Notes under the pieces: model-generated | Database searches by the model: none | Told to the model about the DNA's origin: nothing | What the model saw: only the letters and a program-made list of their open reading frames with translations | Source: Siphonodentalium dalli | Taxonomy: Eukaryota > Mollusca > Scaphopoda > Gadilida > Siphonodentaliidae | Reading direction: 5' to 3' | NCBI GenBank assembly: GCA_032622095.1 | Contig: CP136066.1 | Span: 102,631,319 to 102,695,318 of the forward strand | Length of the DNA stretch: 64,000 nt | Shown: one piece after another, positions 17,044 to 25,400 of the stretch | How the letters are laid out: each line of letters opens with the position of its first letter | How positions within the stretch are numbered: the stretch's first letter is position 1 | Program-made: the position numbers and the translations under genes

Positions 17044-17406
17044 TCATAAAAATTCTGCCAAATCAGGATATATCCCGTTGGGATTAATTGTCACAGACCA
17101 AGTAGGATTTGATCTGTGCGCCGCAGCAGCCTGAGCGAAGCTGTCAATTGCTGCATTGCACAGATCTTTCTTCGAGATCTGTGACAAGATCTCCACGAGA
17201 TCAAGATTGCTTGATTCTTGATTCTTGATTGCTTGATCGCATACTTCAGGCGATGGTCGTCGCCGAGCCAGAAAATCTCTTAGCATCTGTTTCTGTACCA
17301 CCTTTTGTTCAGGAGAATCCTGCCATTTCCTATATGTTCTTATTTTCGTCTCCTCTGAATCTCTCTTCCTCCATAACTTCTTGATAAATTTCTTTAACGA
17401 CGGCAT
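17044..17406 (-). CDS. Cassette A minus gene: small charged protein, 120 aa
   Basis: I do not recognise this family. The protein starts at the ATG at 17406, about 32 nt downstream of a minus-strand TATA (GTATAAAAAT at 17438-17446). The N-terminal half is very basic (SLKKFIKKLWRKR, FLARRRPSPE). The second half is helical and less charged (LVEILSQISKKDL, AAIDSFAQAAAAH), ending in NPNGIYPDLAEFL. Only 19 nt separate the stop from a histone-type stem-loop, an extremely short 3' UTR. It diverges from the gene at 18303 across a repeat-rich promoter. Its position is equivalent to that of the 18798-19286 gene in the second cassette, but the proteins show no clear similarity. Confidence 0.75.
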   Translation of the reverse strand: MPSLKKFIKKLWRKRDSEETKIRTYRKWQDSPEQKVVQKQMLRDFLARRRPSPEVCDQAIKNQESSNLDLVEILSQISKKDLCNAAIDSFAQAAAAHRSNPTWSVTINPNGIYPDLAEFL

Positions 17407-18302
17407 AATGAATGAAGTTCACTGAAAAAGTGAAAATATTTTTATACATTTGACACGGGCGTCAATGAAATCACATGTCGCGTTGGCGTTAAAATTGACA
17501 AATATTTCCTGACGTTGTGTTTTTTCAGAACCGGATCAACATGCATATTTTTCTTGATCATTATTGCATAGCGATCAAACAAATGTTTTTAATTTCGTTA
17601 GATCATTATCTATTATTTGGTACACATGATTGATATATTTATTACCTCGTTAGGCAAATATGGAATGTTTTTCTAGTTTTTGTTTTTGGAATTGTACATA
17701 TTTTATACATAAAACTGAACACAAGATTGTTACACGGGCGTCAATGAAATCACATAATACTTTGGCGTTAAAATTGACAAATATTTCCTGACGTTGTGTT
17801 TTTTCAGAACCGGATCAACATGCATATTTTTCTTGATCATTATTGCATAGCGATCAAACAAATGTTTTTAATTTCGTTAGATCATTATCTATTATTTGGT
17901 ACACATGATTGATATATTTATTACCTCGTTAGGCAAATATGGAATGTTTTTCTAGTTTTTGGTTTTGGAATTGTACATATTTTATACATAAAAACTGAAC
18001 ACAAGAAACATACTGAACATTTTTCTTCATCATTACAATTGATAACTTTACTTGGTCATCGTTTATGAACGAAGATGAATTCATATGTTAAAACATCTTA
18101 ATTAATTGCATATACTATCATGAATTTAATCTATAACATATCGAAATAGTAAAACTAACAGATAATGCACTGTAAAGAAACACAACGCCCGGAAACATTT
18201 GTCATTTTTAATGCCAAAGTATTATGTGATTTCTCTACCGCCCGCGCAATCGTGATATATGTTCAAACACGGCCGTGAACAATTTTTATTCTGCATTCAA
18301 AG
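17407..18302. promoter_or_regulatory. Cassette A divergent promoter region
   Basis: This ~900-bp intergenic region lies between two divergent genes. It has a 279-bp tandem repeat (17453-17731 and 17732-~18003) followed by a ~300-bp right part. All of it is homologous to 19323-19909 of cassette B. A 53-bp element (GAAATCACAT..GGCGTTAAAATTGAC..ACGTTGTG) occurs at 17467-17519 and 17746-17798, and inverted at 18181-18233, so both genes see the same element pointing towards the interior. A minus TATA lies at 17438-17446. The sequence before the plus gene (CGCGCAATCGTGATATATG) is shared with cassette B. GGCGTTAAAA loosely resembles an E2F site; this is weak. Confidence 0.75.
17438..17446 (-). promoter_or_regulatory. 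Putative TATA box of the 17044-17406 gene
   Basis: The minus strand reads GTATAAAAAT about 32-40 nt upstream of the ATG at 17406. The same sequence sits at the equivalent place before the minus gene of the second cassette. Confidence 0.6.
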
Positions 18303-18491
18303 ATGTCCGAAATCCCCGAACCGTTGATGTCTATACTAAGAGGAACGATAGGGCTAACACCCCAGATAATGCGGGCCGGACACGCAAAAGAAGTAACCGC
18401 CAGTGCAAAACTGGTTATGCAAATATGCAAAAAACAACAGCGTTGGAACAAAAGCAAAAGTCTCAAAAGAAAATCGTGGCGTGAACTTTGA
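18303..18491 (+). CDS. Cassette A plus gene: small basic protein, 62 aa
   Basis: This short frame starts at the ATG at 18303. The start is supported by the leader CATTCAAAGATG, which is shared with the plus gene of the second cassette (ATG at 19910). The protein has a hydrophobic, possibly amphipathic first half (PLMSILRGTIGLTPQIM) and a very basic end (KKQQRW, KSLKRKSWREL). No family is recognised. Two histone-type stem-loops start 14 and 42 nt after the stop. A second frame is open over nearly the same stretch but lacks a supported ATG. Confidence rests mainly on the conserved promoter and 3' signals rather than on the protein itself. Confidence 0.6.
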   Translation: MSEIPEPLMSILRGTIGLTPQIMRAGHAKEVTASAKLVMQICKKQQRWNKSKSLKRKSWREL

Positions 18492-18504
18492 TGCCATACA
18501 AAAC

Positions 18505-18520
18505 GGCCCTTTTCAGGGCC
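18505..18520 (+). terminator. Histone-type 3' stem-loop, copy 2
   Basis: GGCCCTTTTCAGGGCC lies in sense orientation 14 nt after the stop of the 62-aa gene. A second variant stem-loop follows 12 nt later. The orientation places the TTTC loop in the mRNA. Confidence 0.88.
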
Positions 18521-18532
18521 AAAAACAAAAAC

Positions 18533-18548
18533 GGTCCTTTTCAGGACC
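18533..18548 (+). terminator. Histone-type 3' stem-loop, copy 3 (compensatory variant)
   Basis: GGTCCTTTTCAGGACC has the third and fourteenth bases both changed relative to copy 2, so the 6-bp stem is preserved (C-G to T-A covariation) around the same TTTC loop. A purine-rich CAAAAAGAAAAAC at 18561-18573 follows at the distance expected of a histone downstream element that pairs with U7 snRNA. Confidence 0.85.
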
Positions 18549-18759
18549 AACCAATTTTTTCAAAAAGAAAAACTTTTAGCATTGCTTAATAACTAATAAT
18601 GTTCTTTGTACCCTATGTTTTGTTTTGAAAAAATCACGCCACGAATAATTTAAAACAAAATATACTTGCAAATATTTGTTGTTGAATAAAATATAAATTG
18701 AACAATCGTGTTTTTGATTTTTTCAGCAATGAAAGAGTAACCTTTTGGGAAATGTGTGT
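18549..18759. other. Inter-cassette spacer
   Basis: AT-rich spacer lies between cassettes A and B. It begins with an HDE-like purine tract and ends with the second copy of the 3'-flank block (18679-18780), including an AATAAA at 18685-18690. No gene is supported. Confidence 0.5.
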
Positions 18760-18775
18760 GGCCCTGAAAAGGGCC
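18760..18775 (-). terminator. Histone-type 3' stem-loop, copy 4
   Basis: The minus strand reads GGCCCTTTTCAGGGCC, flanked by AAAACG and ACACA, 22 nt after the stop of the minus gene at 18798. It is the counterpart of copy 1. Confidence 0.87.
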
Positions 18776-18797
18776 GTTTTAAAATTATCATCTGACT

Positions 18798-19286
18798 TTA
18801 ACATCGTTTTGTGTTTTTCTTATATCTTGACATATCTTTCCCATGAGAACCAATAGCTTTTGCGAATTCATCACTTTTCTCTGTATCTTTAGATTCTTTA
18901 CAAGGAAGACGAAATCTGACTTTTGTCTCAGTAGAAGGCTTCATGATACTTTTAGGTTCTTTTTCTTTCGCCGATAATATTTTTTCTTTTTTGATCTGTT
19001 TCTGTTCTTTCGATCTCTGAACATCATGAACCCTGATTGGTATATCTATCTCTTCTGCAACGAAACGAAGATTCACTTTTACTTCTTGATGCGTTACTTG
19101 TGTTTTCACGTCAATATCCCTGCGAAGACATCTCAGTTCATCTAAAATCGCTTTTAAAATGAGTGTATCTCCACCTATAGTCATTGTCGTATTAGCTTGG
19201 CCTGTTGACTGTGGTGCCGCATATGTATTCTGTACAACAGGATTACTGTATATCTCACTCTGAAGAAATTCTGTTAACGGATCCAT
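18798..19286 (-). CDS. Cassette B minus gene: helical/basic protein, 162 aa
   Basis: The ATG at 19286 (MDPLTEFLQSE) is chosen because the first upstream ATG overlaps the TATA box at 19328-19337. The N-terminal third is polar. Residues ~40-80 form a likely helix (LILKAILDELRCLRRDIDV..). The C-terminal half is highly charged and low complexity (KEQKQIKKEK, KEKEPKSIMK, RYKKNTKRC). No family is recognised. TLILKAILDELRCLRRDI looks like a short coiled coil that could oligomerise. It occupies the same slot as the 17044 gene with the same promoter and 3' stem-loop, yet without evident protein similarity. The product is likely non-structural, but the function is unknown. Confidence 0.72.
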   Translation of the reverse strand: MDPLTEFLQSEIYSNPVVQNTYAAPQSTGQANTTMTIGGDTLILKAILDELRCLRRDIDVKTQVTHQEVKVNLRFVAEEIDIPIRVHDVQRSKEQKQIKKEKILSAKEKEPKSIMKPSTETKVRFRLPCKESKDTEKSDEFAKAIGSHGKDMSRYKKNTKRC

Positions 19287-19909
19287 CTTTGATAGCAATG
19301 CAATGTAACGTTGATCAAATTCGAAAATATTTTTATACATTTGACACGGGCGTCAATGAAATCACATGTCGCATTGACGTTAAAATTGACAAATGTTTCC
19401 TGGCGTTGTGTTTTTTCAGAGACGGATCAGCATTCATATTTTTCTTGATCATTATTGCATAGCGATCAAACAAATGTTTTTAATTTCGTTAGATCATTAT
19501 CTATTATTTGGTACACATGATTGATATATTTATTACCTCGTTAGGCAAATATGGAATGTTTTTCTAGTTTTTGGTTTTGGAATTGTACATATTTTATACA
19601 TAAAAACTGAACACAAGAAACATACTGAACATTTTTCTTCATCATTACAATTGATAACTTTACTTGGTCATCGTTTATGAACGAAGATGAATTCATATGT
19701 TAAAATATCTTAATTAATTGCATATACTATCATGAATTTAAACTATATCATATCGAAATGGTGAAACTAACAGATAATGCACTGAAAAGAAACACAACGT
19801 CAGGGAGCATTTGTCATTTTAACGTCAAAGTATTATGTGCTTTCTCTACCGCCCGCGCAATCGTGATATATGTTCAAGACGGATCTTCAGACTTATTCTA
19901 CATTCAAAG
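19287..19909. promoter_or_regulatory. Cassette B divergent promoter region
   Basis: This intergenic region is nearly identical to the cassette A promoter but lacks its 279-bp extra repeat. The 53-bp element occurs at 19358-19410 and inverted at 19793-19844. A minus TATA (GTATAAAAATATT) lies at 19328-19337. The right part from about 19613 matches 18001-18302, including CATTTGTCATTTT and CCCGCGCAATCGTGATATATG close to the plus start. Confidence 0.75.
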
Positions 19910-20374
19910 ATGACTGCTGTAAACATAACAGATCTTGACGAGATAATGGCCGGTGGGGTATACTGTAAAGCAGTGTACGGTGAAGAAATATCGCTGTTTT
20001 GGAGGGCACTCAGCCTCGGGGTTTACGGGACGACCGATGGATGGATGATTCTGAGAGATGCGGCAGTTGACCTGTACTACGCAGAGAGTGACGAACTTGG
20101 TGCGTCGGCACAAGATTTACGGCGCACACCACTTTTGGCTGAATCAAGATTGATGGTTGAGTTAGCGGCGACTGTTATACAGCGACCTATCGTCATGTTT
20201 GATGCTACCAAAGGCGGCTACAAATCAACACCAAGATTCAAGTTATCAATAACTCTAGTGTGGATCCCACACGTTTGCCACGAGCATTATTGTGAATGCG
20301 AAATATGGATGAGGCGAGGAGACAAATCAATTGAAGTTTTGGCGAACAAAGAAGTTCAATGTGGCGGATTCTAA
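19910..20374 (+). CDS. Cassette B plus gene: OTU-like protein with missing catalytic Cys, 154 aa
   Basis: The protein starts at the ATG at 19910 (MTAVNITDLDEIM). Its core resembles the ovarian-tumour (OTU) deubiquitinase fold. GEEISLFWRALSLGVYG at ~23-39 aligns with the DGNCLFRALS catalytic loop, LRDAAVDLYY follows as the usual helix, and ELAATVIQRPIVMFDA near residue 80 matches the E..ALA..L..PI.V strand. HEHYCECEIW near 125 could carry the catalytic His. The position of the nucleophilic Cys is Ser (EEISLFW), with a one-residue insertion, so it is probably not a Cys protease. It may be a pseudoenzyme binding ubiquitin or a similar partner. The assignment is by motif pattern only. A histone-type stem-loop follows 20 nt after the stop. 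Confidence 0.65.
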   Translation: MTAVNITDLDEIMAGGVYCKAVYGEEISLFWRALSLGVYGTTDGWMILRDAAVDLYYAESDELGASAQDLRRTPLLAESRLMVELAATVIQRPIVMFDATKGGYKSTPRFKLSITLVWIPHVCHEHYCECEIWMRRGDKSIEVLANKEVQCGGF

Positions 20375-20393
20375 ACTATAACAAAAATAAAAC

Positions 20394-20409
20394 GGCCCTT
20401 TTCAGGGCC
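20394..20409 (+). terminator. Histone-type 3' stem-loop, copy 5
   Basis: GGCCCTTTTCAGGGCC is preceded by AAAACG and followed by ACCA, matching the animal histone consensus including flanks. A purine-rich GAAAAGAAAA at 20421-20430 sits 11 nt downstream, as an HDE would. It ends the OTU-like gene. Confidence 0.9.
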
Positions 20410-20489
20410 ACCAAATATTCGAAAAGAAAAACTCTTGATTGCTAATTGATATTTTCCAAAGTGAGATTTTCCTTTTGAAAAAAAATAAT
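20410..20489. other. Polinton right sub-terminal spacer
   Basis: Eighty bases of AT-rich sequence lie between the last stem-loop and the right TIR. They hold the HDE-like tract and no gene. Confidence 0.6.
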
Positions 20490-20781
20490 TCTAAGTCCAT
20501 TTTCATTTTTTCGATCAGAAATGTCACATCAATGACAGGAACATCTATCCTCAGGCTGGGAACTATGGCCCAGTACCCCCCAGACATGGGCACTATGGCC
20601 CAGTACCCCCCCAGACATGGGCACTATGGCCCAGTACCCCCCAGACATGGGCACTATGGCCCATGGGCCATAGTGCCCATGTCTGGGGGGGTACTGGGCC
20701 ATAGTGCCCATGTCTGGGGGGTACTGGGCCATAGTGCCCATGTCTGGGGGGTACTGGGCCATAGTGCCCACCATTACTACT
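20490..20781. repeat. Right terminal inverted repeat with internal palindromic array
   Basis: This is the inverted counterpart of 3516-3806, ending ..CCATTACTACT. The six-unit palindromic array spans about 20558-20770, with its centre GGCCCATGGGCC at 20658-20669. It differs from the left TIR mainly in C/G run lengths and one or two substitutions, which indicates recent insertion or ongoing homogenisation. Confidence 0.95.
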
Positions 20782-20787
20782 GACATG
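20782..20787. repeat. Right target-site duplication of the Polinton (GACATG)
   Basis: It is identical to 3510-3515 and directly follows the terminal CT of the element. Confidence 0.95.
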
Positions 20788-21330
20788 GTGTCAAGTAGCT
20801 GGGTTTGCACCTCCTTATCATGTGCTCCCTTGTTTACTACTGTCTTGTTCCAGTCAATATCCGGGCAGTTAAAAGTCACCGCAGATGATGATTTGTTTTT
20901 GTTTTCCGGATGTGGCTAGATTGATGGATTTTTCCAGCTCTGTGATGTGATGGTTTTCTCTTTTAGGCATGTAGTATGCTCCGACAAGGATGTCCTGGCT
21001 TTATGCCGATTTGACTTTCACCCAGTTGATCTCGCTATCTGTCACCAAATTTGAAATTAAGCTTTTGTGAACCAGGATGAAGACTCCTCCTCCAGTCGAT
21101 TCTCTGTCGTTTCTGTAACATTGGTAGTTTTCCGGGAAAATTTCACTGGATTTGATGTGATCCGATGTTGGGTTTTTCCCCGGCTTGACTCCTTTTATCC
21201 ATGACTCAGTGCCGATCACTATGTCTGGTTTGATGTATTCCAATGATACTTCTAGTTCGGCACGCTTGTCGCGTATACTCCGGCAGTTCACTGTCATTAT
21301 TCTCAGATTATTCACGGATTTTGCGGTTAG
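20782..21330 (-). pseudogene. LINE fossil, endonuclease N-terminal part
   Basis: The minus strand encodes the start of the APE-type endonuclease of the interrupted LINE: MTVNCRSIRDKRAELE, DIVIGTESWIKG (catalytic Glu region), GGGVFILVH, VGAYYMPKRE and IIICGDF. It is broken by a TAA at 21001-21003 in the same frame and by a frameshift near 20868-20876, just after GDF. The next coding part (SDH motif and RT) is left of the Polinton at 2130-3515. The LINE was therefore full-length across the site before the Polinton arrived. Confidence 0.85.
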
Positions 21331-22468
21331 GTGACTCCAGCATAATTGGTGGCCAGCGCCCCTAGCGTTAATTCAAGAATTAACTAGTAATTCAAGAATT
21401 GTTCATTGGTTTGTAAACGAAAGCTATTAATTCTGTAGACTCGTCCATTAATTCTGCATTTTTAGTCATTGGTTTCACCAGAAATAGTTGATTCCGCTAT
21501 TAGATATTGATTCGAATACGAACGTTATTATTTGTGCATTGGTGATAATTTATATCTATTAAATATAAGAATGACAATAAGGTCTATTAGTTTTATAACG
21601 ATAATAATTGATCGTGGGAAATCGTCTATTGGTTTGAAATATCTTTATTGATTAAGAAAATATGGCTATTGAAACGGAATGTACGTTTATTGAATACGCG
21701 CGAATCTTACTAATTGTGTGTTATTAGATATTAGTTGAACAATGAATACTATTAAATTAAAATAGTACATTAATTTTGCATCGGTCAACATTGATTATGA
21801 ATCTATATCTATTAAAACGGAACTGTCTCTTATTGAATCCAAGAACGACTATTGGTTTGAAAATAGAGAATATTGGTTTGAAAATAGAGACTATTGTTTT
21901 CACAAACCACCATTAACTTTTATTTCATGTAATTTCCGACCGAATGGCCGCCCATAGTTCTGATCATGGCATTACTTGCATTTCTGTGTTCTTAGATAGT
22001 CTCAATTGGTTCTCAAATGGTGAGAACTAATTCCGATCCGCCTAATAGCATTGCAATAATGATTCCGCGATTGCAACGCATCATGCTATAATGAAATGTC
22101 GTATATTGATTGACAAACGATATACATATATTGGCAAACGATATACAATTATTGACAAAATTTTAATAATATACATATTATTTTGACAAACTATATATAT
22201 ATTGGCAAATGATATACAATATTGCCAAATGATATACAATATTGCCAAATGATATACATATATTGACAAATTATATATAGAGAGGATCTACAACGAGTCC
22301 CCTGTTTATAGAGGAATTTATAAACCGGTTCACACGCCTCGGCCAATCAGATCGCTCCAATCCACGAACAATATTTCTTGTATGAATCTGTATTTTGCCG
22401 GAGTTAGAATATAGACTTGAGCTAAAATTCACCAATAAATTGGCATTAATTGGAGAGTAAGGTGAACA
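21316..22468. other. AT-rich non-coding stretch with loose short repeats
   Basis: Between 21360 and 21910 many loose ~25-30-bp words of the type CTATTGGTTTGAAAATAGAG or CATTAATTCTGCATT recur irregularly. At 22100-22275 there is a clearer array (next entry). No gene is supported. Confidence 0.5.
22100..22275. repeat. Tandem array with TTGRCAAACGATATACAT core
   Basis: About eight units of ~20-25 bp contain GACAAAYGATATACA or GCCAAATGATATACA. A related short array recurs at roughly 45312-45450. Confidence 0.7.
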
Positions 22469-25400
22469 TTGGAGCGGAGATATAAGATGTTAATACCAAG
22501 GAGTGAGAAAGCATTGTTTCCAACTAGTCACCTCCCTGGCACTTTGCCAATTTCGGGTTCCATTGCTTTCTATTGTAAATCAGAGATACAACATTTTAGT
22601 ACTGAAATGTATTTAATCACGTGGTACCACTGGGGGCCCATCGCTCCTGCTAAATCAGTCCGAAATCGCATAATCGTCCAGTGGTTATCTCCTGGACACG
22701 AACATACAAACATATACACGAAAAATATGAACAGGTCTACAGGTGGCACATTAAAAGACAAGCGAAATGTTTATGGCTCCAGTTCGAAAACGAGCAACAA
22801 TGATAAGCTCCACGATAAATAATTTCGATATTTCACATAATTCATCGAAAACTTAGTAGATTATAGGCGTTATAGCCGAGCATAATGACATGTTATCTAA
22901 TATTTGTGCACAAATGTGTCTCTTTGCGCTTTGCAGAGCAAATATAGATGTTACCATTGCAAAATATATTAGGCGGCTAAGTGTCAAATTGTAACAGAAT
23001 CGTTCACTTTATGATGCAAACCTGACATTTGACATGAATGGCCAATGTATGTCAATTTTTTTCCGACAAACCAATCACAATGGTCGACATATTCAAAATG
23101 GACGCCAATGTGATTTAGACCGGCCCCCAGATGAGGGTAGTGTCACACGAAAGGGTATAAATTTTTATGCTATCTCCAATTATCCTTGCCCCATGGGGGT
23201 TCCAAAACAATGAGGTATCCAGGGCGAAGCAGGCGGAAAATATATTTTTTGACCTTTTTAGTGTTTTGACCTGCAAATTTCATTATAATCAGGAAAACCA
23301 ATAAAATAAGACAAATGTCGAATAAAATATACTTGAATCAGGGGGGGGCCGTAAAAAAAGTTGCGAGACGTGGGGTGTTTTTTTTACACCCACCCACCAT
23401 TTCTTGCATTTTTTTTTCATAAAATTTTAGACACCCACCCCAAAACCCCAAAACTTTATGTTGGTCCCCTCTGTAAAAACGACCAACCGTTCTATATTGG
23501 TCCCTTCTTTGAAAGACCAAATTAAATGTTACTTCCTGTTTACAAACATGTGCAAGACAAATATTTTCTTGGCTGATAATTATGCGATGATCAGCAGTAA
23601 TCAGCGATAATCTCAACTAAATTGAACTCTAAGCAATCAACAAAGGTAGAATATGATGTGATTATATTGGTAAATTTATAACCCAGCCTATTCATCTGTG
23701 TGAGTAGATGAAAAATATGTTGAATCCCCTGGAATGACAACAAAAAATAACTAGATCCAGTGTTAGGGCCTATAATGGAATGAAAAATTACACAAAATTA
23801 AATTTATCTTTTTTTCAGACATCAACCAGCATCAACTAGTAGGCCTAGAGCCTATAGTAATACCAAAAAGGAAAATGTGCATATGAACCAGCTGTGTACG
23901 AATTAGCTTTTGTGTATGCCTGCATGACCACCGACCCGACCTCGCATTACGACTTAGGACTAGGCCTAAAATAAAGTTTAATCCTTTGAGTTTGAACGCG
24001 GATGGTCAATTTAGTGCCAAATCCATATACACGGATGTGCACTTTAGTGACATGTGACCGTGGAGACGAGGTCACAGTAAGCGTAACGTCATTGTGTTGG
24101 TGCAGGGAAGATAACTCCAATTTGGTCTTCTGTTTACAGTATACCGGCTGTACTCTTGGTTTACTATTATATGTCTACCTGTGTCTACTATATATGATTA
24201 ACTATACATTATTCTGATACATTATGAGAATAATCAATTTTAGTATACAAACACTGATACAAATACTTATTTCATACATTACACTCATGCATCAACTAAC
24301 TGTATGAGTAAAGAGACTGTCATGAAGTATAAGAATTATTGTAATATTCTGTCATGAGTTGTTAGCTGATATTGTCAGACTGCATTAAGTTCACCCTACC
24401 CTAGAGCTATCTGAAGTATTTTTTTTATTGAACTACACCGTGAACTAGACAATTTTCAATATAAAAACTGCCAAGCAAGCTGAAACAGACACAATAAAAA
24501 AAAATTGCGCGCAAAAAAATAAATGAAAATTTTGGGACCCACCCCCCACAATATTCACTTGTTTTCCATGTTATATCAACTTATGGGGGTAATTATAACA
24601 ATATTGAATGTATTAGTGCTTCTCATATTGCAACAAGCCACAACATATAAATATTTAAAACAGTTGAAAACATGTCAATGAGACAGATGGATCTGAGAAA
24701 TACAATTATGATTCCCATATTTTCATTTAATGAGTCATACAATGTGATTCTATGCATTCACAGCAATGGGCACTTGAGCATGGCATGTCCAGGTTTTCTT
24801 GAGAAACAAAAATGACTATTTTGGGTGAACAAGAACACAACACTATACACCAGTGATTTTTAGTTGATTACATCACATTGACTTACACTCAGTTACGTGT
24901 ATCCCCATAACACACCAGATCGACGACGAAGGTGTTATAAATCCCGATCAGTAACACTGATATGAGGTCCATGTTAAGTGAAAACAACTTTCGAATATTT
25001 GCCAGTTTGGGGGTAGGTGGCTTATGTATGGAATGAGCATATTGCTTCCGCGGTAAGATCGGCGCTGTCTTTCCGCCACCCATAATAATACAATGTATGT
25101 CGTGATATGGCCTAGTCGCCATAGACCAACCCGTAAACACAATTTGGATATCTATATATCAAGACTAATGACGAGTGTCTATTGTGAATTGCCTTATGCC
25201 TGTCGCCATTTCAATTGTGTTAATAGCCTACATATTTTCATTACTTACCATTTTATCCATTTCAAATGCCACCAGACTTAAAAGGACCGTGGATAAAACA
25301 AACGTTTAGTGACATTCTGGTTTGCTTGTGAGTTGCGTGATTATGATTAGAATCTAACCGCAATCATAAATGCAACTCCAATGTGCATGTTCAATGGAGA

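Larger units (their letters stand above)
3516..20781 (-). mobile_element. Complete Polinton/Maverick (adintovirus-like) element, 17,266 bp
   Basis: The element is bounded by ~291-bp terminal inverted repeats that start 5'-AG and end CT-3', and by a perfect 6-bp target-site duplication. It encodes the hallmark Polinton set: protein-primed polymerase B, retrovirus-like integrase, packaging ATPase, adenain-like protease, and major and minor jelly-roll capsid proteins. It also has a set of small accessory genes. Most core genes are on the minus strand. The near-identical TIRs, exact target duplication and mostly open genes imply recent insertion. The ATPase is interrupted by TGA and one conserved gene seems frameshifted, so this copy is probably not autonomous unless those are read through or are assembly errors. 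It lies within a LINE endonuclease coding region. Confidence 0.96.

Noticed and set aside
18275-18484. Alternative 69-codon frame overlapping the 62-aa cassette gene
   Set aside because: It has no ATG at the position fixed by the leader shared with the second cassette.
17044-20374. Idea that the cassette genes are histones, given their 3' ends
   Set aside because: None of the four proteins has a histone-fold pattern; only the gene layout and 3' signal are histone-like.
23338-23616. Frame rich in F, K, P and H over the C-rich repeat
   Set aside because: The same C-rich dispersed repeat occurs at 43.6 and 45.2 kb in various frames; low-complexity origin is more likely.
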